From the NCBI GenBank assembly GCA_016178785.1, contig JACOSO010000020.1, forward strand, positions 1 to 64,000: DNA of 64,000 nucleotides, given 5' to 3'. Below are positions 53,414-63,007 of the stretch, piece by piece. The stretch comes from Bacteroidota bacterium (GTDB taxonomy: Bacteria > Bacteroidota > Bacteroidia > Cytophagales > Cyclobacteriaceae). How positions within the stretch are numbered: position 1 is the stretch's first letter; each line of letters starts with the position of its first letter. The translations under genes and the position numbers were made by a program. Below the pieces are notes generated by a model. That model saw only the letters and a program-made list of their open reading frames with translations, searched no databases and was not told the origin of the DNA.

Positions 53414-53956
53414 TCAGCAAACTGCGTTTGGCGGAGGCGTAGGAACGGGGAGCTCCTGTGAAAGTAATTTATCCACTACTTTAGAGATCGGCATTGTCTC
53501 ACTCAAAGCCATCGGTGATTGGATAACAATTTCTTCACTCAAGGGATTGTAGTCTTTCAGAAAGCCAACCAATGCTTTTGACGTTTGATTGGTGGACGAT
53601 TGATCAGTGGATTGTTTAACAATATCATTAAGGACAGCGTGTGCTTGTTTCTTTTCAAGATTTTTTAAACAAACCACATAGACAGTATCATTCTCATACT
53701 TTTGCTCGATGAGCGTAAAAAATTCTCCACCGTGCTCGAAGTTACCAGAAATGCGTTCAAAACCATTTTGAATGGGATAAGGAAGTGTGAGAGGAATTTT
53801 AATAGTAACCGTTTGCGCTCGGTCATACGTATTGTCATCGATGGCGCGATCTGCTTTTACATTCGCTTTGTGAACCATACCCACATAGATACCATAGTAT
53901 CCTATCACATTCAGCAAGAATATGAAAGTGAAAAATATGGCTATGATCCGTTTCAT
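53414..53956 (-). CDS. Conserved hypothetical Bacteroidota envelope protein, 180 aa
   Basis: The protein has an N-terminal membrane anchor (IIAIFFTFIFLLNVIGYYGIYVGM) and a mainly beta domain (TVTIKIPLTLPYPIQNGFERISGNFEHGGEFFTLIEQKYENDTVYVVCLKN). The tail is Pro-rich and low-complexity, ending PVPTPPPNAVC. I recognise the layout from unnamed Bacteroidota proteins but know no function. It seems to be a single gene. Confidence 0.65.
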   Translation of the reverse strand: MKRIIAIFFTFIFLLNVIGYYGIYVGMVHKANVKADRAIDDNTYDRAQTVTIKIPLTLPYPIQNGFERISGNFEHGGEFFTLIEQKYENDTVYVVCLKNLEKKQAHAVLNDIVKQSTDQSSTNQTSKALVGFLKDYNPLSEEIVIQSPMALSETMPISKVVDKLLSQELPVPTPPPNAVC

Positions 53957-54133
53957 TGACTACACATAAATAAGTTTTTAATCTGAGAATTCAAAACCCT
54001 GCGCTCAGGCCAATCGAGCTTAAAACGTGAAGGCCTGATAAATTAAATCGAACAGCTTCATTGGCGGAGTATCTCGGATGAAATATTTTCATAGCGTATC
54101 CCTTCAGATTCCCAATGGCATGATTAATAATAC

Positions 54134-54307
54134 CTAGTCTTTTTCGGTTGCTGCTTTAATCACATAAATGATCAGTACGATAAAGGACAAGATCATCAAC
54201 ACCTCAGCAAACGGACCAGAGATCATGCGAAAAAAATAAGACAGGATTGTCAAAATCGAGAGGGCCAACTTCGCCAGTAAATCCGCTGTATGCAAATTCT
54301 TCGTCAT
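54134..54307 (-). CDS. Small two-helix membrane protein, 57 aa
   Basis: The ATG at 54307 gives MTKNLHTADLLAKLALSILTILSYFFRMISGPFAEVLMILSFIVLIIYVIKAATEKD, two membrane helices joined by a short loop. It is supported by a promoter module with the same exact spacing as its neighbours (54363-54405). The function is unknown. Confidence 0.6.
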   Translation of the reverse strand: MTKNLHTADLLAKLALSILTILSYFFRMISGPFAEVLMILSFIVLIIYVIKAATEKD

Positions 54308-54362
54308 AGAAAGTGGTTATCAGGCCTGCTTTTTAACTTTTCTACACGCGTATGGAGTACAT

Positions 54363-54405
54363 TAAAAATAGCGAAGGATGAGGTTTTCATTCCTGACTCA
54401 AATCA
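54363..54405 (-). promoter_or_regulatory. Candidate Crp/Fnr-like promoter of the 57-aa membrane protein
   Basis: TGACtcaaATCA (54394-54405) is followed on the minus strand by TAttTTTA (54363-54370) after exactly 23 bp. Confidence 0.5.
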
Positions 54406-54416
54406 TTAGTTCTTAT

Positions 54417-54459
54417 TGATTTGTGTCATCAATAGTTATTGGGCTGGCCTCTATTTTAG
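54417..54459 (+). promoter_or_regulatory. Candidate Crp/Fnr-like promoter of the coiled-coil gene
   Basis: TGATttgtGTCA (54417-54428) is followed by TAttTTAG (54452-54459) after exactly 23 bp, 19 bp before the ATG at 54479. It is back-to-back with the box for the divergent membrane protein. Confidence 0.55.
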
Positions 54460-54478
54460 AGTCACAAACTTTTATTCA

Positions 54479-55093
54479 ATGGAAGTGAATAGCGCCATAG
54501 GCACAACAGAAAAGATCATCCAGCGGCTTGAGAGCACGAAAAAGGAGATCGAGCAATTCCTTTATGAGATGAACCATGGAGAAGTAACAGTTGAAAAGCA
54601 ACTTGAAAAATTAAAAGAAGAACTCCTGTCCTCCATAAGGGAGATGAAAGAGTTCCTTCAGAGAAAAGATGTAATCACTGAAAGCAAGGCAATTGCTCTT
54701 CAAATCAAATTATCAGCGCTGGAAGAGCATTTGGAAAAACGAAAGGGAGATACTCCTGATGACATCAACCTCTTTTTAAGTGGCGTCAAAAAAATACTTA
54801 AAGAGGTAGCTACGGTTTTAAATAACAGTAATACTATCAACGAAATGTTGGAAAAAATTCACGACCGGTTACAACAGTACCGGCTCAAGTTTGATATACT
54901 AAAATTGAAACTCGCCCTGGGTACACTTCAAGTGAAGTATGGGGGTAAAGAAATACAGCATCAACTAACTCAAAAAATGGATGTCCTTTCAAAATTTATT
55001 CGCGAAAGTGAAATTAATGCAGCTGATAAATTGAAAAAATTCCGGCAAAAAGTTGGCAAAATTTATTCTGGTATTAGCAAGCTATACTCATAA
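54479..55093 (+). CDS. Coiled-coil hypothetical protein, 204 aa
   Basis: The ATG at 54479 (MEVNSAIGTTEKIIQ) is chosen because the longer frame from 54416 would cover the promoter box. The protein is almost all helix, with heptad-rich segments (STKKEIEQFLYEMNHGEVTVEKQLEKLKEEL). It has no Cys, no signal and no membrane segment. It is followed after 15 bp by a DUF2267 gene. The function is unknown; a structural or phasin-like stress role is possible. Confidence 0.65.
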   Translation: MEVNSAIGTTEKIIQRLESTKKEIEQFLYEMNHGEVTVEKQLEKLKEELLSSIREMKEFLQRKDVITESKAIALQIKLSALEEHLEKRKGDTPDDINLFLSGVKKILKEVATVLNNSNTINEMLEKIHDRLQQYRLKFDILKLKLALGTLQVKYGGKEIQHQLTQKMDVLSKFIRESEINAADKLKKFRQKVGKIYSGISKLYS

Positions 55094-55108
55094 CCAAAAA
55101 CAATATCT

Positions 55109-55555
55109 ATGAACTTTGAAAAACATGCATCCAAAGGAAACGAATTTGTCCATCGCTTAGCAATTCGTTTAGGTAATGAAAAAGATCGCGAGCGCGCAGG
55201 CCGGGTGCTGCGTTGCGTTTTACACGCATTGCGCAATCACCTGTCACTTGAGGAATCGTTTCAACTCATGGCTCAACTCCCCATGGCTATAAAAGGAATG
55301 TATGTTGATGGTTGGGCACCTGGCCGTAAGCATACCAAAATCAAAACTATTGGCAAACTGGCAGAGGAGGTAAGAAAGGAAGACGGTCTATCTACTGAGA
55401 ACGATTTTCCCGGGGTATCTGACGCGATGGATGCTATCGAAGCCGTAATAAAAACAATTGCGGATTACGTATCGTCAGGCGAGCTCCATGATATTGTCTC
55501 TATTCTTCCAAGTGACATGAAGAGCTATTTCTTAGAGTGGATGCACACACCCTGA
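55109..55555 (+). CDS. DUF2267 domain protein
   Basis: This 148-aa protein matches DUF2267: FVHRLAIRLGNEKDRERAGRVLRCVLHALRNHLSLEESFQLMAQLPMAIKGMYVDGW, then a repeat-like second half with the same helix plan ending ILPSDMKSYF. DUF2267 proteins are common in stress islands. The molecular role is unknown. It is probably in one operon with the coiled-coil gene. Confidence 0.85.
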   Translation: MNFEKHASKGNEFVHRLAIRLGNEKDRERAGRVLRCVLHALRNHLSLEESFQLMAQLPMAIKGMYVDGWAPGRKHTKIKTIGKLAEEVRKEDGLSTENDFPGVSDAMDAIEAVIKTIADYVSSGELHDIVSILPSDMKSYFLEWMHTP

Positions 55556-55615
55556 TTAATACAGATATCGTTAAGTTAAGGCTTGCATGTAACAGGATAC
55601 CCCGCTAACGACATT

Positions 55616-55681
55616 GATTCAAGATTTAAAATTCAAGATTCAACATTGTTGGACTAAGCTAATTTTGAATTTTAAATCTGG
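55616..55681. repeat. Inverted heptamer array between convergent genes
   Basis: The left arm is GATTCAA, GATTTAA, AATTCAA, GATTCAA (55616-55643). The right arm is AATTTTG, AATTTTA, AATCTGG (55661-55681). A perfect 15-bp stem (55622-55636 with 55665-55679), extended to 19 bp with one mismatch, can form. Its place between convergent genes suits a bidirectional terminator. Confidence 0.65.
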
Positions 55682-55738
55682 AACTTTTGAAGTGCCTCGC
55701 TTAACGAAACGACATTGATCCGGACACCAGGCACCTTA

Positions 55739-56308
55739 CTAGTTTACCTTCATTAGCGGGATTCTTTCAGTGTGCTCTTTGGAATAACTGAAAACGGTAT
55801 TTACAAAATCCCGGATCGGCTTTTTAAAGGCGGAAAAATCATGGTCTTTGATTTTATACGAAGCGACCCATTTGGCATCGTCTTTTAGATCCGGGTGTAA
55901 AATGCTTTTAATCTCCAATTCAGTAACCCCTATTGGTTTCTTCCCAACCATGTACTGAAGCTGCTCCGTAATCTTTTGCTTTTGTCCTTCACGGCCTCCG
56001 CATACTGTAATAAAAGCATAGTTCCTGATATGCTCTCGTTCCATTTTTATGAATGACTTCATTGGAGTTGCAATTTTAAAGTCCCAAACGGGCGCGATGA
56101 AAATCAGGGTCTCATAATCTCTGAGAAAAACCTTCGGTTTTCGGACTTTTGCGTCTCTACCAAAAGCAAGATCAAGCAGGATGGTGAAACTTGTCCGTTT
56201 CTTCTGTTCTTCAATTTTCACAAGGTCACTCCCGAATCGCAATCTCAATTCCTTGGCGAGCGATTCATTGTTTCCTGAATACGAGTAGTAAACGATAGCC
56301 AACTTCAT
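55739..56308 (-). CDS. Flavodoxin family protein
   Basis: This 189-aa protein has the flavodoxin phosphate loop near the start (VYYSYSGNNESLAKEL), then LIFIAPVWDFKIATPMKSFI and FITVCGGREGQK, which line the FMN. It is likely an FMN-binding electron carrier or quinone reductase of the NADPH-dependent FMN reductase superfamily. It is a single gene, convergent with DUF2267 and divergent from ftsH. Confidence 0.85.
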   Translation of the reverse strand: MKLAIVYYSYSGNNESLAKELRLRFGSDLVKIEEQKKRTSFTILLDLAFGRDAKVRKPKVFLRDYETLIFIAPVWDFKIATPMKSFIKMEREHIRNYAFITVCGGREGQKQKITEQLQYMVGKKPIGVTELEIKSILHPDLKDDAKWVASYKIKDHDFSAFKKPIRDFVNTVFSYSKEHTERIPLMKVN

Positions 56309-56436
56309 AGACTTTTTTTTAAGATGTCATATAATTTCCGTTTTACGTTTTCGAGTGCTCAAAACTGAGCCAAAACCGGTCGACAATATTATCTTGATTG
56401 CAGTGTAAATTTTGAAGCCAATGTCATCCGATGAAA

Positions 56437-56479
56437 TGACCTTTGTCATGATTAATTCATCGTTGTAAATCAACCTTTA
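56437..56479 (+). promoter_or_regulatory. Candidate Crp/Fnr-like promoter of ftsH
   Basis: TGACctttGTCA (56437-56448) is a perfect box. A degraded -7 element AAccTTTA (56472-56479) follows after exactly 23 bp. Confidence 0.45.
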
Positions 56480-56510
56480 CTAACGAATAGAATTACGAGT
56501 TCTGTAGTTT

Positions 56511-58448
56511 ATGGATCAGCAAAATACCGGGAAAGAAAAGGGCAGATTGTTCAAGATCGGAACAGGATGGCTTTACTTAATCCTGATTCTGGCGCTATTG
56601 CTTCCCTCCATTCTTGATTATTCGTCTACTAACCAGATTACTTGGAAAGATTTCGAACAAAAAATGCTTTCGCGCCATGCAGTAGATAAGGTAGTGGTGG
56701 TCAATAATGAAATTGCTAAAGTTTATATCAAACCTGAATTCGCCAACGACCCCGCCTTTAAAGATGTCATGAAAAATCCTATGGGGAAAGGCATTAATCC
56801 GGGGCCGCATTTTCAATTTACCATTGGCTCGATTGAGTCTTTTGAAAGAAAGTTAGATGAAGCACAAGAACATTTCTCTGAAAACGACAAAATAAACATA
56901 AGTTATGCTAAGAGCAGTAACTGGACTACCACACTGCTGCCATGGCTCATCCCGATTTTTTTGATGGTAATATTCTTTCGTTTTTTTCTGAATGGTAGCA
57001 CAGGCGGATCATCTGTCTTAAATTTTGGAAGATCTACTGCCCAGCTTTTGGATAAGAGTGATAAGAGTTCAGTCACGTTTGAAGACGTAGCCGGCCTGGA
57101 GGAAGCAAAACAGGAAGTAAAGGAGATCGTTGATTTTTTAAAAAATCCCGTACGGTACACCAAGCTAGGAGCTAAAATTCCTAAAGGGGTTATCATCGTT
57201 GGCCCCACGGGAACGGGCAAAACCTTGCTAGCGAAAGCAGTAGCAGGTGAAGCCCAGGTGCCATTCTTCTCTTTGTCAGGCTCTGAGTTTGTTGAAATGT
57301 TTGTTGGCGTTGGTGCATCGCGGGTGCGTGATCTTTTTAAGCGTGCAAAAGAAAAAGCACCTTCCATCATTTTCATTGATGAGATTGATGCAGTAGGTCG
57401 GTCAAGAGGAAAAAATACATTTTATACTGGCGCAAACGATGAGCGCGAAAGTACGCTCAACCAGTTGCTCACAGAAATGGATGGCTTCGGTACTAACAGC
57501 GGAGTGATTGTGCTGGCTGCCACGAACCGTGGTGATATGCTAGACCATGCGCTGCTCAGGCCTGGAAGATTTGACAGACACATCTACCTCGACTTACCCA
57601 ACTACAATGAGCGTAAAGCTATTTTCCGGGTGCATCTTAAGGTATTGATACTGGCCGAATCCGTGAGCGCAGATTTCCTTGCGTCTCAAACACCAGGCTT
57701 CTCTGGCGCAGACATTGCCAATATCTGCAACGAGGCAGCATTGATCGCTGCGCGAAACAGGAAAGATAAGGTAGAACGCCAGGATTTCATGGACGCATTG
57801 GATCGAATTGTGGCAGGCCTAGAGAAGAAGAGCAAAATACTTTCCGCAAAAGAAAAGAAAACAATTGCTTATCACGAGGCCGGTCATGCGGTAGCAAGTT
57901 GGTTTTTGAAGAATGCTGATCCGCTCGTAAAAGTCTCTATCATTCCACGAGGCAAGTCACTTGGTTCGGCCTGGTACTTACCTGAAGAGCGGCAGCTTAA
58001 AACCCTTACCGAACTTGAAGAGCACATATTTGTAGCACTCGCAGGTCGCGCGGCTGAGGAGTTAACTTTTGGGGAAATCTCGTCAGGCGCACTTGATGAT
58101 CTGGAAAGAGTTACAAAGGATGCTTATGCGATGGCGATGTACTACGGGTTCAACAAAAAAATAGGAAACGTAAGCTTCTATGATTCCGGTGGTCGTGAAG
58201 CATTTCAAAAACCTTATAGCGAGGAAACAGCTAAGCTTATTGACGAAGAAGTTCGCAAGTTCGTGGAGACTTCTTATATCAACACAAAAAACCTTCTCGT
58301 GCATCATCAGCATGAGTTGACAAAAATAGCAGAGCTTCTCCTGCAACGGGAAGTGATCTTCAAAGAAGACTTGGAGAAAATACTTGGAGAGCGAATTGAA
58401 GAAATTTCAGAGACAAACACAATGGAAGTAGCGAATAATAACATGTAA
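56511..58448 (+). CDS. ftsH: ATP-dependent zinc metalloprotease FtsH
   Basis: This 645-aa protein has TM1 (~20-40), an exported domain, TM2 ([18 protein letters not shown]), and the AAA module with GPTGTGKT (~231-238; GPPGTGKT is usual), [11 protein letters not shown] and the second region of homology (RPGRFDRHI). The zinc site HEAGH is at ~455. The HEAGHAV Glu is catalytic. It degrades membrane and damaged proteins. The stress-type promoter suggests a dedicated extra copy; a housekeeping ftsH probably lies elsewhere. Confidence 0.95.
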   Translation: MDQQNTGKEKGRLFKIGTGWLYLILILALLLPSILDYSSTNQITWKDFEQKMLSRHAVDKVVVVNNEIAKVYIKPEFANDPAFKDVMKNPMGKGINPGPHFQFTIGSIESFERKLDEAQEHFSENDKINISYAKSSNWTTTLLPWLIPIFLMVIFFRFFLNGSTGGSSVLNFGRSTAQLLDKSDKSSVTFEDVAGLEEAKQEVKEIVDFLKNPVRYTKLGAKIPKGVIIVGPTGTGKTLLAKAVAGEAQVPFFSLSGSEFVEMFVGVGASRVRDLFKRAKEKAPSIIFIDEIDAVGRSRGKNTFYTGANDERESTLNQLLTEMDGFGTNSGVIVLAATNRGDMLDHALLRPGRFDRHIYLDLPNYNERKAIFRVHLKVLILAESVSADFLASQTPGFSGADIANICNEAALIAARNRKDKVERQDFMDALDRIVAGLEKKSKILSAKEKKTIAYHEAGHAVASWFLKNADPLVKVSIIPRGKSLGSAWYLPEERQLKTLTELEEHIFVALAGRAAEELTFGEISSGALDDLERVTKDAYAMAMYYGFNKKIGNVSFYDSGGREAFQKPYSEETAKLIDEEVRKFVETSYINTKNLLVHHQHELTKIAELLLQREVIFKEDLEKILGERIEEISETNTMEVANNNM

Positions 58449-58453
58449 ATCAT

Positions 58454-59065
58454 ATGACACGCCTTATTCTACTCTCTGCTCTCATCCTGTTTTCTTGCGG
58501 AGACAATGTGAAATTTGAAGTACCTCAGCCGGAAGGAAAAGGAAATGAGGATGCTTTCCCGAAGAAAATACGTGGAATGTACCGCAACCTCAAAGACTCC
58601 TCGCTCCTTACGATCACCGCAGATCAAATCACGCGAATGTATAATATAAGATTTGTAGTGCATAAGTCGGATCTGGATTCTGCAATCAAGGTCAAAGGCG
58701 ATACTTCGTTTTATGACGCAGTCGAAAAATTAACGGTGACAGTAAAGGGCGACAGTGCATACGGACGGATCAATTATATCGATACGTTATTTTACATTTC
58801 GTCAAATAACCTTTTGCGGGTATTCAAAGGCTACTATTACTTGAATAAAATGAAATCATTCAATAACTGGGAGGTTGATCTGATGCAGGTCAAGGGAAAA
58901 GAATTAACCATTTTATCAGATTGGAATGAATCAGATTTAATCAATATGAGGCGAATCACGCATACAAGCGATTCGACACGAACGTTCAAACCGACCCGAG
59001 GGCAGCTCAAGAAATTTATTCGGGAAAAAAGCATGAAAGATGGAGAAATATATAAAAAGATATAG
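58454..59065 (+). CDS. Hypothetical lipoprotein, 203 aa
   Basis: A lipobox (ALILFSCG) follows a short signal peptide. The body is mainly beta with repeated short segments (FVVHKSDLDSAIKVKGDTSFYDAVEKLTVTVKGDSAYGRINYIDTLFYI) and a basic C-terminal helix. No domain is recognised. It lies 5 bp after ftsH, so it is co-transcribed and may be a partner or substrate receptor in the envelope. Confidence 0.65.
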   Translation: MTRLILLSALILFSCGDNVKFEVPQPEGKGNEDAFPKKIRGMYRNLKDSSLLTITADQITRMYNIRFVVHKSDLDSAIKVKGDTSFYDAVEKLTVTVKGDSAYGRINYIDTLFYISSNNLLRVFKGYYYLNKMKSFNNWEVDLMQVKGKELTILSDWNESDLINMRRITHTSDSTRTFKPTRGQLKKFIREKSMKDGEIYKKI

Positions 59066-59076
59066 ACCCTGACCCT

Positions 59077-59119
59077 TGACTAAAATCATATTTTAAAAAA
59101 GGTCGCAGTCATTACTTCC
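59077..59119 (+). promoter_or_regulatory. Candidate Crp/Fnr-like promoter of the BON gene
   Basis: TGACtaaaATCA (59077-59088) is a good box. The element at the 23-bp position, TTacTTcC (59112-59119), is poor. Confidence 0.4.
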
Positions 59120-59144
59120 TATCAACAAAAGATAAACCAACGCC

Positions 59145-59825
59145 ATGAAAACAGATGAAGAACTTCAGCACGATGTTATGGAGGAGATCAAATGGGATCC
59201 TCGCTTGAAGAGCATCGCAACACAGGTCGGAGTTACAGCAAAGGATGGTGTGATTACACTTTCGGGTGAGGTAGATACCTACCGGAAAAAAATTGCAGCC
59301 GAGCACGCTGCTCAACGCGTAGCCGGTGTAAAAGTAATAGCAGTGAACATTCAAGTGAACCTGGAAGGGAATGCAGCTAAGACCGACATTGATATAGCCA
59401 GGGCTGTTGGGGAGGCATTGAAGTGGAACAGTTCGATCAATGAAGACACGATCGAAGTCAAGGTTGAAAGTGGCTGGGTTTTTCTTGACGGCACAGTGGA
59501 GTGGGAATTTCAAAGGAAAATAGTAGAAGGAACGGTTCATGAATTGGCAGGAGTTCGCGGGGTGACCAACCGAATTGTTGTTACGTCAAAACTCTCGATT
59601 AGCCCTACCGAAATCAAAGAAAAAATAGCATCCGCTTTTCACAGAAGCGCTACCATTGATTCATCTGCTGTTAGAGTAGAAGTTTCCGGGGGCAAAGTAA
59701 AGCTGATTGGTAAAGTTCGGACCTGGCTGGAGAGGCAAGAAGCTGAAAATGCAGCGTGGTCTTCTGCAGGAGTAGTTGAGGTGGATAACAAAATTGAGGT
59801 GGACGCGGCACTGGAACTAGTATAA
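59145..59825 (+). CDS. Protein with three BON domains (OsmY-like)
   Basis: This 226-aa protein has three BON repeats at ~5-70, ~78-145 and ~152-222, each with the pattern VTAKDGVITLSGEVDTYRKKIAAEHAAQRVAGVKVI or GWVFLDGTVEWEFQRKIVEG. No signal peptide is evident. BON domains bind phospholipid surfaces and occur in osmotic-stress proteins. It is followed by the HPF gene at 34 bp. Confidence 0.9.
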   Translation: MKTDEELQHDVMEEIKWDPRLKSIATQVGVTAKDGVITLSGEVDTYRKKIAAEHAAQRVAGVKVIAVNIQVNLEGNAAKTDIDIARAVGEALKWNSSINEDTIEVKVESGWVFLDGTVEWEFQRKIVEGTVHELAGVRGVTNRIVVTSKLSISPTEIKEKIASAFHRSATIDSSAVRVEVSGGKVKLIGKVRTWLERQEAENAAWSSAGVVEVDNKIEVDAALELV

Positions 59826-59859
59826 ACTAAAATCGAAGATCAATAAACCAGTTACTAAC

Positions 59860-60180
59860 ATGAATACTCAAGTACAATCACTCGGTTTTGACGCCAACCC
59901 ACCTTTGTTGGAGCTCGTTAATAAGCGACTGGAAAAAATAGCTCAGCACAGCGATCGGATATTGGAAGCAAGGGTAATACTCAAGCTAGACAAATCCGAC
60001 ACGAGGGAAAACAAGAGATGCGAGATCCGCCTCGTAATCCCGGGAAATGATCTTTTCGCAAAGAAAGTAGGTGGAACTTTTGAAGAGGCACTCGATCACG
60101 TAATCCATGCACTCGAAAAACAGGTTTCAGATTGGAAAACTACATTACACGATCGGCAGGTGAAGGTTGCAAAGAATTAG
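59860..60180 (+). CDS. hpf: HPF/RaiA-type ribosome hibernation factor
   Basis: This 106-aa protein shows the short HPF/YfiA fold: VQSLGFDANPPLLELVNKRLEKIAQHSDRILEARVILKLDKS, then KRCEIRLVIPGNDLFAKKVGGTFEEALDHVIHALEKQV. It binds the 30S decoding site and silences or protects ribosomes in stationary or hypoxic cells. The long C-terminal dimerisation domain is absent. Confidence 0.9.
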   Translation: MNTQVQSLGFDANPPLLELVNKRLEKIAQHSDRILEARVILKLDKSDTRENKRCEIRLVIPGNDLFAKKVGGTFEEALDHVIHALEKQVSDWKTTLHDRQVKVAKN

Positions 60181-60415
60181 TTTTGACCTGCAACTTACCC
60201 TGTCTCAGTTCCAGTAGAATAGGTAGGTCTTCATCTTAGGATGTTGATCAGCAATCAACCTTGCAACACCGAGGCGGTACGAACCAGATCATGTCAATAC
60301 AAACTATTGTGCCACGACCGCGCAATTCAGGATTACTGCGATGAAGCTGGAATGTAAAACGAAAATATCCGTCCCCACATAATGTCAGCGCAGCCAGCAC
60401 AAGTTCTCAAATGCA
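60181..60415. other. Intergenic region without recognised gene
   Basis: This lies between the convergent HPF and GH57 genes. No hairpin or coding frame was recognised. Confidence 0.4.
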
Positions 60416-61639
60416 TTAGTTCCATGACACTTGCGGTAAGTCGACTTCGACCTTCCTACCATTTCGTGAAGTCATCTCAAGATCTGCTGCTATATTCATA
60501 AAATTAATATAGGCATCGTAGGGAGAATCGTAAGGGCTGAAGTATTTGTGCACATCTCCGTCATTCCAATACTTGGTAGACATATAATATAGATGGTCTG
60601 AAGTCAACAACTTAGCCCAGCTGCTAATGAGTTCGGGGTTCTTAGTATCTTTTAACTGACGCTCTAGCTGGTATATCCTTTCTGCTGCATCTTGCTGCAA
60701 ATCGTTTCCCAACCACGCACTCAAGTCACGTTCCGTATCAGCCCACGAGGTAAAGTAAGGAACATCATACTCACCTCTTGAAGAATAAGATTCAATTATA
60801 TCTGAGGGAGTTTTGAAATCAAAATCAGGATGCTTCAGGATTTCGCGAGGCATATTTTTGAGGAAATCGAAGATGCCCGTCTCTTTCCATTGATGTTCAC
60901 CAAAAGTTTCATAATCCATGAAAAGGTTGATGATCTCTCCGCCTCCTGCGATTTGATGAACCCAATGAGCAAACCGATCGGCCGTCAAGGGAAATTGATT
61001 CCAGTTTTTATCAGAAAACCGAAAAGCAATATCGTCTGACAGTTTATAATTTTTCAAAAGGCATTTGAATCCCGGAATCGCAGGCGGATTATAAACAAAA
61101 TTCGGACTTCGATTTCCGAGCAGCCTGTCCACGCCTTCACAAATAACTCCTTTAAACCCGAGCGTGTTGATCAACGTAGCCAGCCGGTTGTTATAAATCA
61201 GCTCTGTGTTGCGAAAAATTTTAGGAGTTTGCCCCGTCAATCGATTGACTAATTTGCGATGCATGTCGACTTGACGGATAAACTCTTCAGCTGAGTACTT
61301 AAAACTCAACGAATGATAATAGGTTTCACAGAGTAATTCGACACAACCTGTTTTGAATAACTGAACAAACGAATCACAAACTTTGGGTTCGTACTTTTCA
61401 AACTGCTCCCAAGCGGTGCCGGTAATCGAAAACGCTATTTTGAATTTGCCTACATTTTGGTTGATCAGATCCAATAATAATTTATTCGTTGGCAGATAAC
61501 ATTTTTTTGAAACACGCTTCAGTATTTCACGATTCTTGGTTTCATCCTCATAATAATGGTCTTCCCCAATTTGAAAACAGGAATAAGGTTTCAAACGATA
61601 AGGTTGATGAACCTGAAAATATAAACACACTGATGGCAT
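60416..61639 (-). CDS. Glycoside hydrolase family 57 protein
   Basis: This 407-aa protein starts MPSVCLYFQVHQPYRLKPYS, the HQPYR signature of GH57. The nucleophile region is LLCETYYHSLSF, and the acid region FMDYETFGEHQW is present. GH57 enzymes are alpha-amylases, 4-alpha-glucanotransferases or branching enzymes. It lies 2 bp after a glycosyltransferase gene, so storage alpha-glucan metabolism is likely. Confidence 0.9.
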   Translation of the reverse strand: MPSVCLYFQVHQPYRLKPYSCFQIGEDHYYEDETKNREILKRVSKKCYLPTNKLLLDLINQNVGKFKIAFSITGTAWEQFEKYEPKVCDSFVQLFKTGCVELLCETYYHSLSFKYSAEEFIRQVDMHRKLVNRLTGQTPKIFRNTELIYNNRLATLINTLGFKGVICEGVDRLLGNRSPNFVYNPPAIPGFKCLLKNYKLSDDIAFRFSDKNWNQFPLTADRFAHWVHQIAGGGEIINLFMDYETFGEHQWKETGIFDFLKNMPREILKHPDFDFKTPSDIIESYSSRGEYDVPYFTSWADTERDLSAWLGNDLQQDAAERIYQLERQLKDTKNPELISSWAKLLTSDHLYYMSTKYWNDGDVHKYFSPYDSPYDAYINFMNIAADLEMTSRNGRKVEVDLPQVSWN

Positions 61640-61641
61640 AT

Positions 61642-62937
61642 TCAGGGAGTTAAAACATTGTATACGTTCATTATCTTATCAGTCGTCTTGCCCCACGTGA
61701 GATGTTCAACATCTTTATGAGACCGCGACTCCATTGCATTTTTCAACCTGGGATACTTGAGAATAGCATAAAGGTAATTCGCAAACCCATCTGTATCCCA
61801 GAAGTCGGCACGTAAGGAATTAGCCAATACTTCAGCCACACCGGAGCGTTTAGAAATTACGCTTGCTGTTCCATGTTGAGCGGCTTCGACTGCAGACAAT
61901 CCAAAGGGCTCAGACACGGAAGGCATGAAATAGGCATCGGAACTTGCAAGCAGATCCTTGATTTTTTCGCGAGAAAGGAATCCTGCAAAACTGAAATACT
62001 TACCCAATCGTTGTCGTGCCACTTCATGGATCAACATGGGCAATAGATCACCATTGCCTGCAATGATGAATCTTACGTTGGGGTAAACACGAATTAATTT
62101 TTCGGCTGTCTCTACCAAAAACTGCGGACCTTTTTGAAAGGTAAGGCGCCCGATAAAAGTAATCCATTTCTCACCTGCTTTCTTCCTGAACTTAGAACGC
62201 GCTGTTACCTCCGCGCCATTGTGAACGACTTCAATCTTTCTTTCATCAATGCCATAATGAATTGCTATTTGTTGTTTTGTGTAATCACTTACGGCAATTA
62301 TTTTATCGGCCTCCTGCATCGCCATTTGCTCAATAGCATAAATTTCGTTTCGGGTTTTTTCGCCTGCACGATCCGTCTCAAGAGAATGAACATGCAGCAC
62401 CAATGGCTTGTGTGTATCGTGCTTAAGTTGAATAGCCGCCTCGAATGTAGGCCAATCATGTGCATGAATGATGTCGAACTCTTTTTGTGATGCCAGCTCC
62501 TTTGCAGCTATCGCATACAAATGCGTGCGTTCTAAAATATCGCGACCGTATAAATCATGCGTCTGAAAATATTCAGACACATCTGACCACGTTGAAATCG
62601 TTTTAAAGAATTGCTCACCACTTTCTGTTCTTTTTGAAAATCCCTTTCTTGACTTTAAGGCTGGATAGGCTGAGAGCTCGACAAGAACGCGGGACAGAAG
62701 AACAGTGGGAAATTCCCTTACAAAGTTTTCGTTTTTAAATTCCTCTTCAACCCGGTTCAAAGCCGTCACCTCAACATTTTCAAGATTTTGTGCATCTGCG
62801 AATGGAACGATCAGGTGAACATTTGCCCTTTCGCTTAACGATTTTACAATATTAAAGCACGCAACTCCCAAACCGCCAGTAAATGCAGGTGGAAATTCCC
62901 ATCCTAACATCAGTACGTGTTTTCTTTCGTGTTTCAA
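61642..62937 (-). CDS. Glycosyltransferase family 4 (glycogen-synthase-like)
   Basis: This 431-aa GT-B protein starts from TTG: MKHERKHVLMLGWEFPPAFTGGLGV, the Rossmann entry with the KxGGL-like loop. HAHDWPTFEAAI, FIGRLTFQKGPQFLVE and the EX7E site MPSVSEPFGLSAVEAAQHG follow. It probably extends alpha-glucans from a nucleotide sugar. It pairs with GH57 as an operon for glycogen-like polymer metabolism. Confidence 0.88.
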   Translation of the reverse strand: MKHERKHVLMLGWEFPPAFTGGLGVACFNIVKSLSERANVHLIVPFADAQNLENVEVTALNRVEEEFKNENFVREFPTVLLSRVLVELSAYPALKSRKGFSKRTESGEQFFKTISTWSDVSEYFQTHDLYGRDILERTHLYAIAAKELASQKEFDIIHAHDWPTFEAAIQLKHDTHKPLVLHVHSLETDRAGEKTRNEIYAIEQMAMQEADKIIAVSDYTKQQIAIHYGIDERKIEVVHNGAEVTARSKFRKKAGEKWITFIGRLTFQKGPQFLVETAEKLIRVYPNVRFIIAGNGDLLPMLIHEVARQRLGKYFSFAGFLSREKIKDLLASSDAYFMPSVSEPFGLSAVEAAQHGTASVISKRSGVAEVLANSLRADFWDTDGFANYLYAILKYPRLKNAMESRSHKDVEHLTWGKTTDKIMNVYNVLTP

Positions 62938-62964
62938 TTTTGGCAGGCGATTGATTTGTAGTTT

Positions 62965-63007
62965 TAAAAGTACTTTGTAACCTCTTCACACCTAATGACC
63001 AAAGTCA
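62965..63007 (-). promoter_or_regulatory. Candidate Crp/Fnr-like promoter of the glycosyltransferase/GH57 operon
   Basis: The perfect palindrome TGACcaaaGTCA (62996-63007) is followed on the minus strand by TActTTTA (62965-62972) after exactly 23 bp, 27 bp before the TTG start. Confidence 0.6.
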
